A stretch of 64,000 nucleotides of DNA, taken from the NCBI GenBank assembly GCA_022791635.1, contig JAAVZL010000027.1, positions 20,698 to 84,697 of the forward strand, in the 5' to 3' direction. Positions 17,954 to 30,492 of the stretch are shown one piece after another (positions within the stretch are counted from its first letter, which is position 1; every line of letters begins with the position of its first letter). This stretch comes from Lachnospiraceae bacterium. GTDB taxonomy: Bacteria; Bacillota; Clostridia; Lachnospirales; Lachnospiraceae. The translations under genes and the position numbers were made by a program. Under the pieces are notes generated by a model, which did no database searches, was not told the origin of the DNA, and was given only the letters and a program-made list of their open reading frames with translations.

Positions 17954-19021
17954 ATGCGCATCAAAGCAAAAGAAATTGCCTCCGAGCTGGGCGTATCTGC
18001 AGCCACTGTATCTCTGGCCTTAAACGACCGCCCCGGGGTGAATCCGGAAACAAGAAAACGAATCCTGTCCTACATGCATCAGAAAGAACAGGAGCTGTGG
18101 CTGGAATCCCCGCCTTCCTCCAAAGGAAGAATTATGGTCCTCAGCTATATCAAAAACGGAACCATTATGGAGCATATGGAACGTCTCCAAATGGAAAACC
18201 GCATTCCTCAAGGTACTAAAAACAGTCCCCTAATCCGGAAAATGGCCGCATTTTCCAGGGGAAAAGGTTATGAAATGGTGTATCAAAAATTTCATGAGGA
18301 TACTCAGGATGTGGACTATCTTATCCAGGAATGCCGGGACCTTGCGATCCAGGGCATCTATATAATGGCTGCCGAAATGCACCATTCAGATATCTATCCA
18401 TTTCAGCAGTTGAAAATCCCCATTGTCACAGGGGACAATCTCTTCTATGAGGAAGGGATCGACAGCTATCTTATTGACAACCGGGAGGGCATTGCCCGCG
18501 GAGTAGGTTATCTCGTGGACAAGGGTCACAGCCACATTGTCTATCTTGCGGAAACCATTGATATTTTTAATTTCCAAGAGCGCAGAGAGGCATTTTTAAG
18601 TGAAATGGCAAGAAGGGAGCTGGGAGATGCCAGGAACCGCATTTGGAAGCTGGGCAGCCAAATTGAAGGCATCTATACCTCCATGAAGCAGCGGCTAAAT
18701 GCCGGTATCCGGGGAACCACCGCTTTTGTACTGGAAAGCTCTATTGTTTCCCTGGGTGTGTACAAGGCTCTGAAGGAGCGTCAGCTTCAGATTCCCAGAG
18801 ATATTTCCCTCCTCGGCTTTGATGCTCTGCCGCCCTACAACATCTTAGGAACGGATCTTACCTTAATAAAGGGCACTCACACCAAGCGTCATCTGGCCGG
18901 CGTGCAGCACTTAATCCGTCATATTGAAGATGAAAATGAGGAAATTTTAAAAATATACTACCGAACCAGACTTCAGGAAGGAAACAGTGTTTTTGACAAG
19001 GCAAGATATATTTACCAGTAA
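17954..19021 (+). CDS. LacI-family transcriptional regulator (second)
   Basis: 355 residues. The helix-turn-helix is at residues 2-25 (KAKEIASELGVSAATVSLAL), and the C-terminal sensor is more divergent than in the first LacI protein (DISLLGFDALPPYNILGTDLT). A GGAG ribosome site lies 8 bases before the ATG. The 103-base gap from the first regulator contains a TACCGA / TCGGTA inverted repeat. A strong terminator follows, so the PTS gene downstream needs its own promoter. It probably controls the PTS-glycosidase operon. Confidence 0.92.
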   Translation: MRIKAKEIASELGVSAATVSLALNDRPGVNPETRKRILSYMHQKEQELWLESPPSSKGRIMVLSYIKNGTIMEHMERLQMENRIPQGTKNSPLIRKMAAFSRGKGYEMVYQKFHEDTQDVDYLIQECRDLAIQGIYIMAAEMHHSDIYPFQQLKIPIVTGDNLFYEEGIDSYLIDNREGIARGVGYLVDKGHSHIVYLAETIDIFNFQERREAFLSEMARRELGDARNRIWKLGSQIEGIYTSMKQRLNAGIRGTTAFVLESSIVSLGVYKALKERQLQIPRDISLLGFDALPPYNILGTDLTLIKGTHTKRHLAGVQHLIRHIEDENEEILKIYYRTRLQEGNSVFDKARYIYQ

Positions 19022-19061
19022 CAGGCTGTTCCCCAGACCTCCAAAAAGACGGATTTTGCAG

Positions 19062-19099
19062 GCATGCTTTTAAATAAAATTTAAAAGCATGTCTTTTTT
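19062..19099 (+). terminator. Rho-independent terminator after the second LacI gene
   Basis: GCATGCTTTTAAAT pairs with ATTTAAAAGCATGT across three bases and is followed by CTTTTTT. It separates the regulators from the PTS operon. The next 200 bases to the PTS start hold a short GGATTG / CAATCC inverted repeat and no gene. Confidence 0.85.
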
Positions 19100-19295
19100 G
19101 TACAAAAATCTCTGCCAAAACCCGAAAGAAAAAAGAGAAAATATTTCAAAACATAGAAAAATCCAAGGGGGATTGAAAGGAAAAACCAATCCGGATACAC
19201 TAATTACATAAAAAGCAGGCAGTCCTTCATTGCATGCATAAATCCGGGAGAAGGGTTACCAGTTTAGCATAATTCAAGCAAAGGAGTAAAGAAAA

Positions 19296-22692
<3,397 letters not shown>

Positions 22693-22755
22693 GGCGCTGG
22701 GACTGAAGCAGCACCGAAAGAAGGGTGCGAAACTTTGAATAGCAGGAGGTTTATC

Positions 22756-24027
22756 ATGGGAGCTTTACAGATATCAGAGGATAAGACTTATCTTTTACGG
22801 GACGACAGACCATTCTTTTGGTTGGCGGATACCTGTTGGAGCGCATTTACCAATATTACAGAAGATGAGTGGGAGGAATATTTGAACTTCCGCCAAAAGC
22901 AGGGCTTTAATGTACTCCAGATCAACACGCTTCCCCAATGGGACCGCTGCGGCTCCAGACTGGACTGCTTTCCATTTCCCTCGAAGGACAGAGCACGGTT
23001 TGACTTTAGACAGCTTCTTCCGGAATACTTTTTACATGCCAGAAAAATGTGCCGGAAAGCTGTAGAAAAGGGTTTTACGCTGATGCTGGTAGTCATGTGG
23101 TGTAATTATGTACCCGGCACATGGGCCACAAAAATATGCCCGGACAATATCATGCCGGAGGAATGTGTGGAATCCGTAATTCAAAAAATCTGTGAATCCT
23201 TCAATGAATTCCATCCCGTATATGCCGTAAGCGGCGATACCGGTTTTGAAAAGGAGGAAACTGTTGTGCGCTACCGCCTTGTAGCGGACTGTGTGGATAA
23301 GTATGCACCCGGCGCCTTAAAAGCATGGCATATCAAGGGGCGCTATGACGGTCTCCCACAGGAATTTGCAGAACGTGCGGACATTTATCTATACCAATCC
23401 GGTCATAATCCGACGGCCCAGTACATGTCCTACCAGTTAGCCCAGACCTTTGCAGCCAGAAAGCCAAAGCATCCTGTGATCAACAGTGAACCATGCTATG
23501 AGCAGATGGGCTACAGCCATCACGAGTACGGACGTTTCCGCCAGAAGGATATCCGGTACGCATTATGGAACAGCCTATTATCCGGCGCTTCTGCCGGCAT
23601 CACCTACGGGGCTCACGGAATCTGGAATTGGCAGAAGCCGGGAATGCCTGTGAACCCCATCGGAGGCGAAGGCTTCCTTCGGGCCATGTCCGTAGGACAG
23701 GCACTCCGCTTCCCCGGAGCAGACGATTTTACTTTTGCAAAACACTTTTTTACAGAACGAAAGATCACGCATCCCATCCCCTGCCAAGAACTTCTCATAG
23801 ACTATCCGGAGGATATCCGGGCAGCTCAGACGGAGCACGAGCTTTTGCTGTATGTACCGGTGAATGCACCTTTTTCGCTGAAAGGGGATTATCGGGGCTT
23901 CCGGGTGTCAGCAGTGGATTTAAGCACAAAAAAGGTGATTCCCTTTGAGCTCACCTGTGATAAGACAAAGGCCCAGGCAGGAATGCATTCAGGATATGAG
24001 GATGTGCTGGTTATTTTGGAGAAGTAA
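22756..24027 (+). CDS. DUF4038 / apiosidase-like (GH140-type) glycoside hydrolase
   Basis: About 423 residues. The start ATG 22756 follows AGGAGGT. The protein opens with YLLRDDRPFFWLADTCW, typical of DUF4038 (TIM barrel, apiosidase-like Pfam family that includes GH140). Candidate catalytic acids are D161 (VSGDTGFE) and E245 (NSEPCYE); YGAHGIWNWQ follows. The last 80 residues match the small beta domain common in the family. Unlike the secreted Bacteroides enzymes it has no signal peptide, so it acts in the cytoplasm on an imported substrate. Position after PTS and 6-phospho-beta-glucosidase genes supports removal of apiose from an apiosyl glucoside. Other DUF4038 specificities are possible. 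Confidence 0.82.
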   Translation: MGALQISEDKTYLLRDDRPFFWLADTCWSAFTNITEDEWEEYLNFRQKQGFNVLQINTLPQWDRCGSRLDCFPFPSKDRARFDFRQLLPEYFLHARKMCRKAVEKGFTLMLVVMWCNYVPGTWATKICPDNIMPEECVESVIQKICESFNEFHPVYAVSGDTGFEKEETVVRYRLVADCVDKYAPGALKAWHIKGRYDGLPQEFAERADIYLYQSGHNPTAQYMSYQLAQTFAARKPKHPVINSEPCYEQMGYSHHEYGRFRQKDIRYALWNSLLSGASAGITYGAHGIWNWQKPGMPVNPIGGEGFLRAMSVGQALRFPGADDFTFAKHFFTERKITHPIPCQELLIDYPEDIRAAQTEHELLLYVPVNAPFSLKGDYRGFRVSAVDLSTKKVIPFELTCDKTKAQAGMHSGYEDVLVILEK

Positions 24028-24048
24028 CGGCTGTGAAGGAATCTGTTA

Positions 24049-24096
24049 AAAGAGCAGGGAAATGTGGCTGGTAATGCTCACATTTCCCTGCTCTTT
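24049..24096 (+). terminator. Terminator of the PTS-glycosidase operon
   Basis: AAAGAGCAGGGAAATGTG (24049-24066) is perfectly complementary to 24079-24096, an 18-pair stem with a 12-base loop. The stem itself ends in TTT, followed by GTCTTC. Confidence 0.75.
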
Positions 24097-24186
24097 GTCT
24101 TCACATTTGGGATTCCCCGCACTTGTTTTTATGGCCTTTGTCCCTCAAAATCTCTTCAATGAAAGGGAATCTATCTCTCCGAAACT

Positions 24187-24540
24187 TTACAGAATATTTT
24201 CCTTTTTCTCCAAAATAGCCTCCACAGCCGCACAGGCCGGGCAGTCACAGTATTTCCCGCCGGCTGCCTTAATCTCTTCTCCGTGGGCCGCAACTTCCGC
24301 TGCCTTATCTCCAAAGACCTTCGCACCGGCCTCGGATTTTGCAAAGCCAATAAGCTGATCAACAGGCATCAAATCCTCTTCAAGCTCTGCAATGAGATTT
24401 TTGGCCGCCTCTGCCTCTTTGTCCGTCCCGATTGCCCCAAGCCACGCCTTGGCCGCTTCCTTTGCTTCCGCGCAGCAGGAATATGCTGCTATCAGCTCCT
24501 TTGCCTTCTCCATTACATACTCTTTTCCCTTTTGATTCAT
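24187..24540 (-). CDS. Small conserved protein with C-terminal CxCxxC motif
   Basis: About 117 residues, mostly helical and acidic, not assigned to a function. Near its end is YCDCPACAAVEAIL, a CxCxxC cluster that could bind a metal; another Cys pair (SCC) lies near residue 20. ATG 24540 is preferred because AAAGGATG sits 8 bases upstream; ATG 24549 overlaps that site. It stands alone between a plus-strand terminator and the AAA-ATPase gene, which is 32 bases upstream in the same direction. Confidence 0.75.
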   Translation of the reverse strand: MNQKGKEYVMEKAKELIAAYSCCAEAKEAAKAWLGAIGTDKEAEAAKNLIAELEEDLMPVDQLIGFAKSEAGAKVFGDKAAEVAAHGEEIKAAGGKYCDCPACAAVEAILEKKENIL

Positions 24541-24571
24541 GATCTTCATCCTTTCTCTTTTATAGAAATTG

Positions 24572-26188
24572 CTATAAAGCTTCTACCTTACAAAAATGTT
24601 CCTTTGTCTTTCTATCGTAGCTGATGCCCACAGCTAGGATTCTTCCCGTATACTTTCGCCCTTCTCCAAGCTTTCCTGTAAAACGCAGAGCATAGTTCTT
24701 TTCCCTAATCTGCCGTATCGCTTCCTCCGGCGTGCCGTCTACCTTCAGCTCCAGGATCAATGCATCCGCATCTCTGCGCTCAGGATAGAATATAAAATCA
24801 ACATAGCCCTCTCCGGCCTTATCCTCCCGCTCAACACGATATTTATCCCGGGCAGCCAAATAGACCAGGTTCACCACTGCCGACAGCTCCGTTTCATGAT
24901 TGTAGGTCAAAATCGGCGCCTCCGTATCATGGACATATTTTAAAATTGCCGCCATGGTTTCGGTTTCCCCGGCAAGCGTCGCTTTCAGCATGGTTATGGA
25001 CTCCTTTGCCAGACGATTGACATACCCAAGATTCTCATTTGACATAAAAAGCTCATGAAATTTATTCATCAGTTCCTTATTGGGAATGAATACCCGACCA
25101 TCCTCATAAGTCAGAAGTCCGTAAACCACCATAGCAGAATAAATCTGATCTTTGGTATTCAGCTCATTTGCCGTAGCTGCATATTCCATCATTCTTGCTT
25201 CAATCCGTTCTCCGGCAACCATCCAAACCAGATCCTCACGGACATCCTCTACATTGCCTTTTATATAGCTGAAAATAGAGTCGTAGGTACCTGAGCTTGT
25301 CCAGTAGTTCGCAAGCTGATTGTCCCGCAGCGCACATACAACCGATCGGGGATTGTACAGCCTGTCCCCAAGAGCCGTATGGTAACCGTCATACCACTCC
25401 CGCAGGGAATCTCTTGACAGCTTGGGCCTCTTTGTGGTCCTCATATAAATCTCGTACAGCCCATCCACCTCTTTATCGGAAAAACCAAAATATTGCCCGT
25501 ATTTTTCCTTCACTGCCATATCGTACTCATCGAACATATTCAGCTCTGAGCCGTCCGAATACTTGGCTATAGGCAGAATTCCAGTCATATAGGCCAGCTC
25601 CACATACTCCTGATCCTTCAGAAGATTCCGAAGGAAATCAAGGTATCTTGCCTGCTCTGCCTTTGAGACAAAGGACATATGGAACACCGCATCCCATTCA
25701 TCAATTACAAAAACAAATTTTTTCTTTGTCAGGCGGAAGATTTCACCCAAAATATCCCATACTGCTTTTTCCGTATCCGGCCGGATATCGGAAAATTCCT
25801 CTAAAATATCTTCTTTGATCCCGTTTAGAATCCGGGTAATATACTGTTCATAGGAAGTACAGTTTTCCGGCATGCGGCTAAAGTCCAGATAAAATACATC
25901 GTGGGCATTCAAATGACTGCGGCAATGAGACCTTTGCCCGACTGCCAGCCTGTCAAAAAGTAGACTGCTGTCAGCCGCCTTTCCCATAAAAGCAGCTATC
26001 ATATCGGCCATCACGGTCTTTCCAAAACGGCGCGGCCTTGTGATACAGACATATTTCTGTCTGTCACACGTAAGACCCTCCAGTATCTCATCTATCAACA
26101 GTGTCTTATCTACAAAAAATCTTGTAGCTGCCATCTCTCTATAAGCTTCAAAGGGAGTTTCCGTGTTAAGAAATAGACCCATAGCCAT
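24572..26188 (-). CDS. AAA-ATPase with PD-(D/E)XK C-terminal domain (DUF1703 type)
   Basis: 538 residues. The AAA-ATPase-like N-terminal domain has its P-loop in RPRRFGKTVM (51-60) and Walker B in FVFVIDEWDAVF. The C-terminal PD-(D/E)XK nuclease-like domain has YVDFIFYPERR followed by LILELKVDG. The family is abundant in anaerobes; its role is not known to me and a defence or regulatory role is only suspected. GGAGGGT precedes the ATG. A paralog is encoded at 59381-61066. Confidence 0.88.
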   Translation of the reverse strand: MAMGLFLNTETPFEAYREMAATRFFVDKTLLIDEILEGLTCDRQKYVCITRPRRFGKTVMADMIAAFMGKAADSSLLFDRLAVGQRSHCRSHLNAHDVFYLDFSRMPENCTSYEQYITRILNGIKEDILEEFSDIRPDTEKAVWDILGEIFRLTKKKFVFVIDEWDAVFHMSFVSKAEQARYLDFLRNLLKDQEYVELAYMTGILPIAKYSDGSELNMFDEYDMAVKEKYGQYFGFSDKEVDGLYEIYMRTTKRPKLSRDSLREWYDGYHTALGDRLYNPRSVVCALRDNQLANYWTSSGTYDSIFSYIKGNVEDVREDLVWMVAGERIEARMMEYAATANELNTKDQIYSAMVVYGLLTYEDGRVFIPNKELMNKFHELFMSNENLGYVNRLAKESITMLKATLAGETETMAAILKYVHDTEAPILTYNHETELSAVVNLVYLAARDKYRVEREDKAGEGYVDFIFYPERRDADALILELKVDGTPEEAIRQIREKNYALRFTGKLGEGRKYTGRILAVGISYDRKTKEHFCKVEAL

Positions 26189-26232
26189 ACCCTCCTTTCA
26201 TACGCTTCTACCCTGGAAAGCCACCGTATCCT

Positions 26233-27099
26233 CTACTCCCCCCGCATATGCACATCCACCTGGTTAAAGGGAATCTCAATCCCTTTTGCATCAAAGGCAA
26301 GCTTCACCGCCTCGGTCATATCCCACTTTACGTTCCAGTAGTCCTCCGGCTTCACCCAGAAGCGCAGTTTTAAGATGACCGCGCTGTCTGAGAGCTCTGA
26401 GACTACCACCCGCTGCTCCTCCTCCGGAAGCACCCGCTCCTCATTCTTCAGAAGCTCCATGCCCGCTTCCTTGGCTTTTTTCAAATCCGCCGTGTAAGAG
26501 ATACCCACATCAATATCCAGGCGGCGCTTCTCCTGGGCCGTCACATTAATAAGGCTGTTGTCCGCCAGCTTGCCGTTCGGGATCACCACTTTGCGGTTGT
26601 CCGGGGTCAGTAAATACGTGTAAATCATCTGAATCTCCGAAACCGTCCCCTCCAGATCTCCCTGGACAATGTAATCCCCCACCTTGAAGGGCTTCACTAG
26701 GAGAAGAAGGACACCCCCTGCAAAGTTAGCCAGACTTCCCTGGAGGGCCAGGCCTACTGCCAGACCGGCGGAGCCTACCAAAGCCACCACCGAGGTGGTA
26801 TCCACCCCAAAGCCGGAGGCAATGAGCATCACCAGCACGAAGTACGAAAAGGCTTTCAGAAGGGAGTCCACAAACTGTATCACACCCACGTCCGCCCCGG
26901 CGCGCTCCATAGAGCGGCGCACAATGCGCCGCAGTAGCTTAATAAGCCGGGTTCCCACAAAAAATACGAGAAGGGCCATTATCACCCGCAGGCCAAAGCC
27001 TACGACGCCCGGCAGATATTCGTCAATGTATCGTTGGAATCGGTCTATTTCCTCTGTGATTGCTTCTATTTCCTGTGGCGTATCCGTATTCTCCAGCAT
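26233..27099 (-). CDS. Small-conductance mechanosensitive channel, MscS family
   Basis: 288 residues. Three predicted membrane segments lie in the first 130 residues. The third carries the Gly/Ala-rich pore helix (LVGSAGLAVGLALQGSLANFAGG), typical of MscS. The cytoplasmic beta and alpha/beta domains follow (KPFKVGDYI, VVIPNGKLADNSLIN). It releases solutes upon hypo-osmotic shock. Ribosome site AGAGGAAAAG. Confidence 0.95.
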   Translation of the reverse strand: MLENTDTPQEIEAITEEIDRFQRYIDEYLPGVVGFGLRVIMALLVFFVGTRLIKLLRRIVRRSMERAGADVGVIQFVDSLLKAFSYFVLVMLIASGFGVDTTSVVALVGSAGLAVGLALQGSLANFAGGVLLLLVKPFKVGDYIVQGDLEGTVSEIQMIYTYLLTPDNRKVVIPNGKLADNSLINVTAQEKRRLDIDVGISYTADLKKAKEAGMELLKNEERVLPEEEQRVVVSELSDSAVILKLRFWVKPEDYWNVKWDMTEAVKLAFDAKGIEIPFNQVDVHMRGE

Positions 27100-27134
27100 A
27101 GCTTTTCCTCTACTCTATTCTGCGGCGCTTTTAT

Positions 27135-29441
27135 TTATTCCCGCGGCTTTTCCGATGGGGCGGGCTTCCCCTTTGCAGCTTTGGGACCTGTTTCTTCCTT
27201 CGCCGCCTTTCCCTTCTTCACCTGGATTTTCTCCGGCGTACAGGCAAATACTGCGATTCCCATGGGCGGAACCGTGATCTCAATGGAATTCTTCCGGCCG
27301 TCACACTCTGATTTCTTCGAGAGCTTTGCCCGCTTATTGCGCACATCGCTTCCCCCGAATAGCTCACTGTCGCTGTTAAAGATCTCCTTATACCGTCCCT
27401 CAAAGGGCACCCCGATCTTATGCTTCTCATAGACAAGGGGAGAGAAGTTACACACTACCAACAGAGTCTCCTTGGCTTTCCTGGCCTTCCTTAGGAATAC
27501 CAGCATATTTTCATTGGCGGAAATGTTGTTGATCCACTCAAAGCCCTCGGGCTCGTGATCCTGCTCATAGAGAGCCGGATGCTCCTTAAGGAACTGATTT
27601 AAGGCCTTCACATAATTCTGCATGTTGCCGTGATCCTGGTACTGCAGCAAATCCCACTCCAGGCCCACATTTTCATTCCACTCCTCAAAGGGCGCAAACT
27701 CCTGGCCCATAAAGAGCAGCTTCTTGCCCGGGTGCGCCATCATATAGCCGTAGACCGCGCGCAGGTTATTAAGCTGAGAATCTCTGTCTCCCGGCATCTT
27801 TCCCACCAGGGAGGCCTTACCGTGAACCACCTCATCGTGGGAGAGGCTCAGGATAAAATTCTCACTATAGGCATAAATCATACTGAAGGTCAGCTCCCCA
27901 TGGTGGTAAGCCCGAAATACGGGATCATAGTGCATGTACCCCATAAAATCGTTCATCCAGCCCATATTCCACTTGAAGTCAAAGCCAAGGCCTTCCTCCT
28001 CCACGGCTCCCGTTATCTTAGGCCATGCAGTGGATTCTTCTGCTATGAGAAGAGCGCCGTCCTTTTGCTTCTTGAAAATAGAATTTAAATGCTTTAAGAA
28101 CTCCACAGCCTCCAGGTTCTCCTTGCCGCCGTAGATATTGGCCACCCACTCTCCGTCATTCTTCCCGTAATCCAGATACAGCATAGAGGCCACCGCATCC
28201 ATGCGGATGCCGTCCGCATGGTAAACCCGTGTCCAGAACAGGGCGTTGGCGATGAGGAAATTTTTCACCTGAGGACGGCCATAATTATAGATCAGGGTTC
28301 CCCAGTGAGGATGAGAGCCCTGTCTGGGATCCCAGTGCTCATAGAGACAGGTGCCGTCAAAGGCCGAAAGGCCAAAGGTATCCCTGGGAAAATGAGCCGG
28401 CACCCAATCCAGGATCACGCCGATTCCCTGACTGTGCATGTAATCCATAAAATACATAAAATCCTCCGGTGTTCCATATCGGGCCGTTGGTGCATAGTAG
28501 CCCGTCACCTGATAGCCCCAGGAGGCGTCAAGAGGATGCTCCATCACCGGCATCAGCTCCACATGGGTATAGCCCATTTCCTTTACATAGCAGGCCAGCT
28601 CTTCCGCAATCTCCCGATAATTATAAAACTCCCGTCCGGATTCCGGATCCGGCTTTTTCCAGGAGCCCAGGTGAAGCTCATAGATCAGCATGGGGGATTT
28701 CTTGTAATCCGCCTTTTTCCGCTGCTCCATCCACGCTTTGTCCGTCCAGGTAAAGGTATTCAAATCCCGGACCACCGAGGCCGTGTTGGGCCGAAGCTCC
28801 GCCCCGTTGGCATAAGGATCCGCCTTCAGCATGGGCAGACGGCTCCTGGTCTTAATCTCATATTTATAATTTTCCCCAACTCCCACTCCGGGAATAAAGA
28901 GCTCAAAAATACCGGCCTCCCGGATCCGGCGCATGGGGTGACGGCGGCCGTCCCAGAGATTGAAATCACCCACCACGCTTACCCGGGCCGCATTGGGCGC
29001 CCAGACGGCAAAGTAGGTTCCTTCGGTCTCGCCTACGGTCATGGGATGAGCTCCCAGCTTCTCATAAATGGTATAGTGAATCCCTGCGGAAAACTTGTCC
29101 TCATCGCTCTTCGTAAACACCTTCGGCGCAAAAGCGTAAGGATCGAAAAACTCCTCCGAAGTCCCATTGTCATACTCCGCCTGATAGGTATATTCCGGAA
29201 TCGTCCTTCCCGGAAGCAAAGCCGCATAGAAGCCGTTCTCATCCGCCTGCTCCATGGGATAAGTCTTTTCACTTCCCTTTACTTTCACCGACACCTTAAC
29301 GGCCGTTGGCAAAAAAGCCTGAATCAAAATCCCTCCGGCGACCTTGTGGGGACCGAGAATCTCCTGAGGCTCATCCTCCTCGGAATAAACCAATGCCTCA
29401 ATCCTGGGCCAGTTCATCAAATCATACAATTTTCCATCCAT
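27135..29441 (-). CDS. glgB: 1,4-alpha-glucan branching enzyme
   Basis: 768 residues: two N-terminal CBM48-like domains (GPHKVAGG; YFAVWAPNAARVSVVGDFN), a GH13 barrel with catalytic Asp in DGIRMDAVASMLYLDY, Glu in IAEESTAWP and Asp in LSHDEVVHGK, and a C-terminal beta domain. It makes the alpha-1,6 branches of glycogen in the cytoplasm. A Lys/Ala/Glu/Pro-rich tail of about 30 residues after the last domain is unusual and probably disordered. No other glycogen gene is nearby. The start follows AAGAAAGGAG; the leader contains two tandem palindromic family C elements. Confidence 0.96.
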   Translation of the reverse strand: MDGKLYDLMNWPRIEALVYSEEDEPQEILGPHKVAGGILIQAFLPTAVKVSVKVKGSEKTYPMEQADENGFYAALLPGRTIPEYTYQAEYDNGTSEEFFDPYAFAPKVFTKSDEDKFSAGIHYTIYEKLGAHPMTVGETEGTYFAVWAPNAARVSVVGDFNLWDGRRHPMRRIREAGIFELFIPGVGVGENYKYEIKTRSRLPMLKADPYANGAELRPNTASVVRDLNTFTWTDKAWMEQRKKADYKKSPMLIYELHLGSWKKPDPESGREFYNYREIAEELACYVKEMGYTHVELMPVMEHPLDASWGYQVTGYYAPTARYGTPEDFMYFMDYMHSQGIGVILDWVPAHFPRDTFGLSAFDGTCLYEHWDPRQGSHPHWGTLIYNYGRPQVKNFLIANALFWTRVYHADGIRMDAVASMLYLDYGKNDGEWVANIYGGKENLEAVEFLKHLNSIFKKQKDGALLIAEESTAWPKITGAVEEEGLGFDFKWNMGWMNDFMGYMHYDPVFRAYHHGELTFSMIYAYSENFILSLSHDEVVHGKASLVGKMPGDRDSQLNNLRAVYGYMMAHPGKKLLFMGQEFAPFEEWNENVGLEWDLLQYQDHGNMQNYVKALNQFLKEHPALYEQDHEPEGFEWINNISANENMLVFLRKARKAKETLLVVCNFSPLVYEKHKIGVPFEGRYKEIFNSDSELFGGSDVRNKRAKLSKKSECDGRKNSIEITVPPMGIAVFACTPEKIQVKKGKAAKEETGPKAAKGKPAPSEKPRE

Positions 29442-29460
29442 GCTTTTTCGCTCCTTTCTT

Positions 29461-29699
29461 ATTCCAGTTCCGCAGCATCCATACGGTACACCCTCGACTA
29501 GAAGAAATTTCGGTCACAGATACATGTGCCCAAAATTTCTTCTGTGCACCGTTCGGATGCTGCTGTTTTGATTCCAGTTCCGCAGCATCCATACGGTACA
29601 CCCTCGACTAGAAGGAATTTCGGTCACAGATACATGTGCCCAAAATTTCTTCTGTGCACCGTCCGGATGCTGCTGTTTTGATTCCAGTTCCGCAGCATC
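29461..29699 (-). repeat. Tandem palindromic elements, family C (two full copies and one partial)
   Basis: A 110-base unit occurs at 29461-29570 and 29571-29680 with two differences, and its first 19 bases recur at 29681-29699, reaching the stop codon of the HAD gene. Each unit folds with outer arms GCAGCATCCATACGGT / ACCGTTCGGATGCTGC (near-perfect) and inner arms GAAGAAATTT / AAATTTCTTC. The edge ATTCCAGTTCCG and the junctions ACACCCTCGACTA and GTGCAC are shared with the element before araB. On the transcribed strand the array lies in the glgB leader and ends two bases from the ribosome site. Confidence 0.85.
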
Positions 29700-30492
29700 A
29701 AATAAGCCCGTACCGCTTAAGCCCCAGGTAAATCCCGTCCTCCCATATGCCTTCCGTCTTATACTCCGCTGCCTGAAGCACACTTTCCTCGGAATTTCCC
29801 ATGGCTGTTCCGTACTGTACATATTGTAACATTTCCAGGTCATTTGGTCCATCCCCAAATGCATATGTATTCGAACGCGGAATATTAAGATAATCAATCA
29901 GCGCCTGAATGCCGTCTGCCTTGTTGATTCCCGCAGGCATCATTTCCACAAAAGGAAACCGCTCATAGCGGACAACGGAAAATTCTTTCTTAAGCTCTGG
30001 AATCATGGCATCAAAGGCCTCAGGATCTCCAAGCTGTGCCGATACCTTGCAGACCTCATCCTTCTCCGGCTCCATTTCCTTTACCCGGTCCGGATACTCC
30101 CTGTGAAGCCTTCCTATTACCTGATAATAAAGAGGCGCCTTTCCGTCCGTTCGATAACTCAGGAAATCCGGTCCCTCCAACACAACGGTGCAGTCCACGG
30201 CCTCCATGCGGGGGACCGTCCGTTCCACCAGCTCATGCTCCAAAAACAGGTTGCGCAGCACCTTTCCTTCATACTCCACATACGTTCCGGCTCCCCCGAT
30301 AATCCCTGAAAATTCCAGGTCTAGAACCTCCGGAAACAAGGTGGAAACAGGACGCCCCGTACACACCACCGGAATATGCCCCTGTTTCTTTAAAAGCCCA
30401 AGAGCCTCCCTGGTGCTGTCCGGCGTCCCAATTCCCTCCTCAAAGATCGTTCCGTCAATGTCAAAAAATACAATTCTTCTGTCCTTTTTCAT
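29698..30492 (-). CDS. Cof-type HAD-IIB sugar phosphatase
   Basis: 264 residues. The HAD motif I is FFDIDGTIFE near residue 9, motif II VVCTGRP, and motif IV AFGDGPNDLEML, with the large type IIB cap between. It is a cytoplasmic phosphatase for small phosphorylated metabolites, substrate unknown. Its start overlaps the ligA stop by 4 bases (ATGA), so the two are translated from one transcript. Confidence 0.92.
   Translation of the reverse strand: MKKDRRIVFFDIDGTIFEEGIGTPDSTREALGLLKKQGHIPVVCTGRPVSTLFPEVLDLEFSGIIGGAGTYVEYEGKVLRNLFLEHELVERTVPRMEAVDCTVVLEGPDFLSYRTDGKAPLYYQVIGRLHREYPDRVKEMEPEKDEVCKVSAQLGDPEAFDAMIPELKKEFSVVRYERFPFVEMMPAGINKADGIQALIDYLNIPRSNTYAFGDGPNDLEMLQYVQYGTAMGNSEESVLQAAEYKTEGIWEDGIYLGLKRYGLI

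Noticed and set aside
24187..24540. Chaperone or heat-shock assignment for the small CxCxxC protein
   Set aside because: No ATPase or substrate-binding motif is present, so it is left as unknown.
28218..29501. 427-codon plus-strand frame opposite glgB
   Set aside because: Antisense of a strongly conserved enzyme gene; composition (His, Pro, Arg, Ile rich) is typical of shadow frames.
29514..29897. Open frame through the tandem family C elements
   Set aside because: The peptide is internally repeated because the DNA is, and it overlaps the HAD gene.
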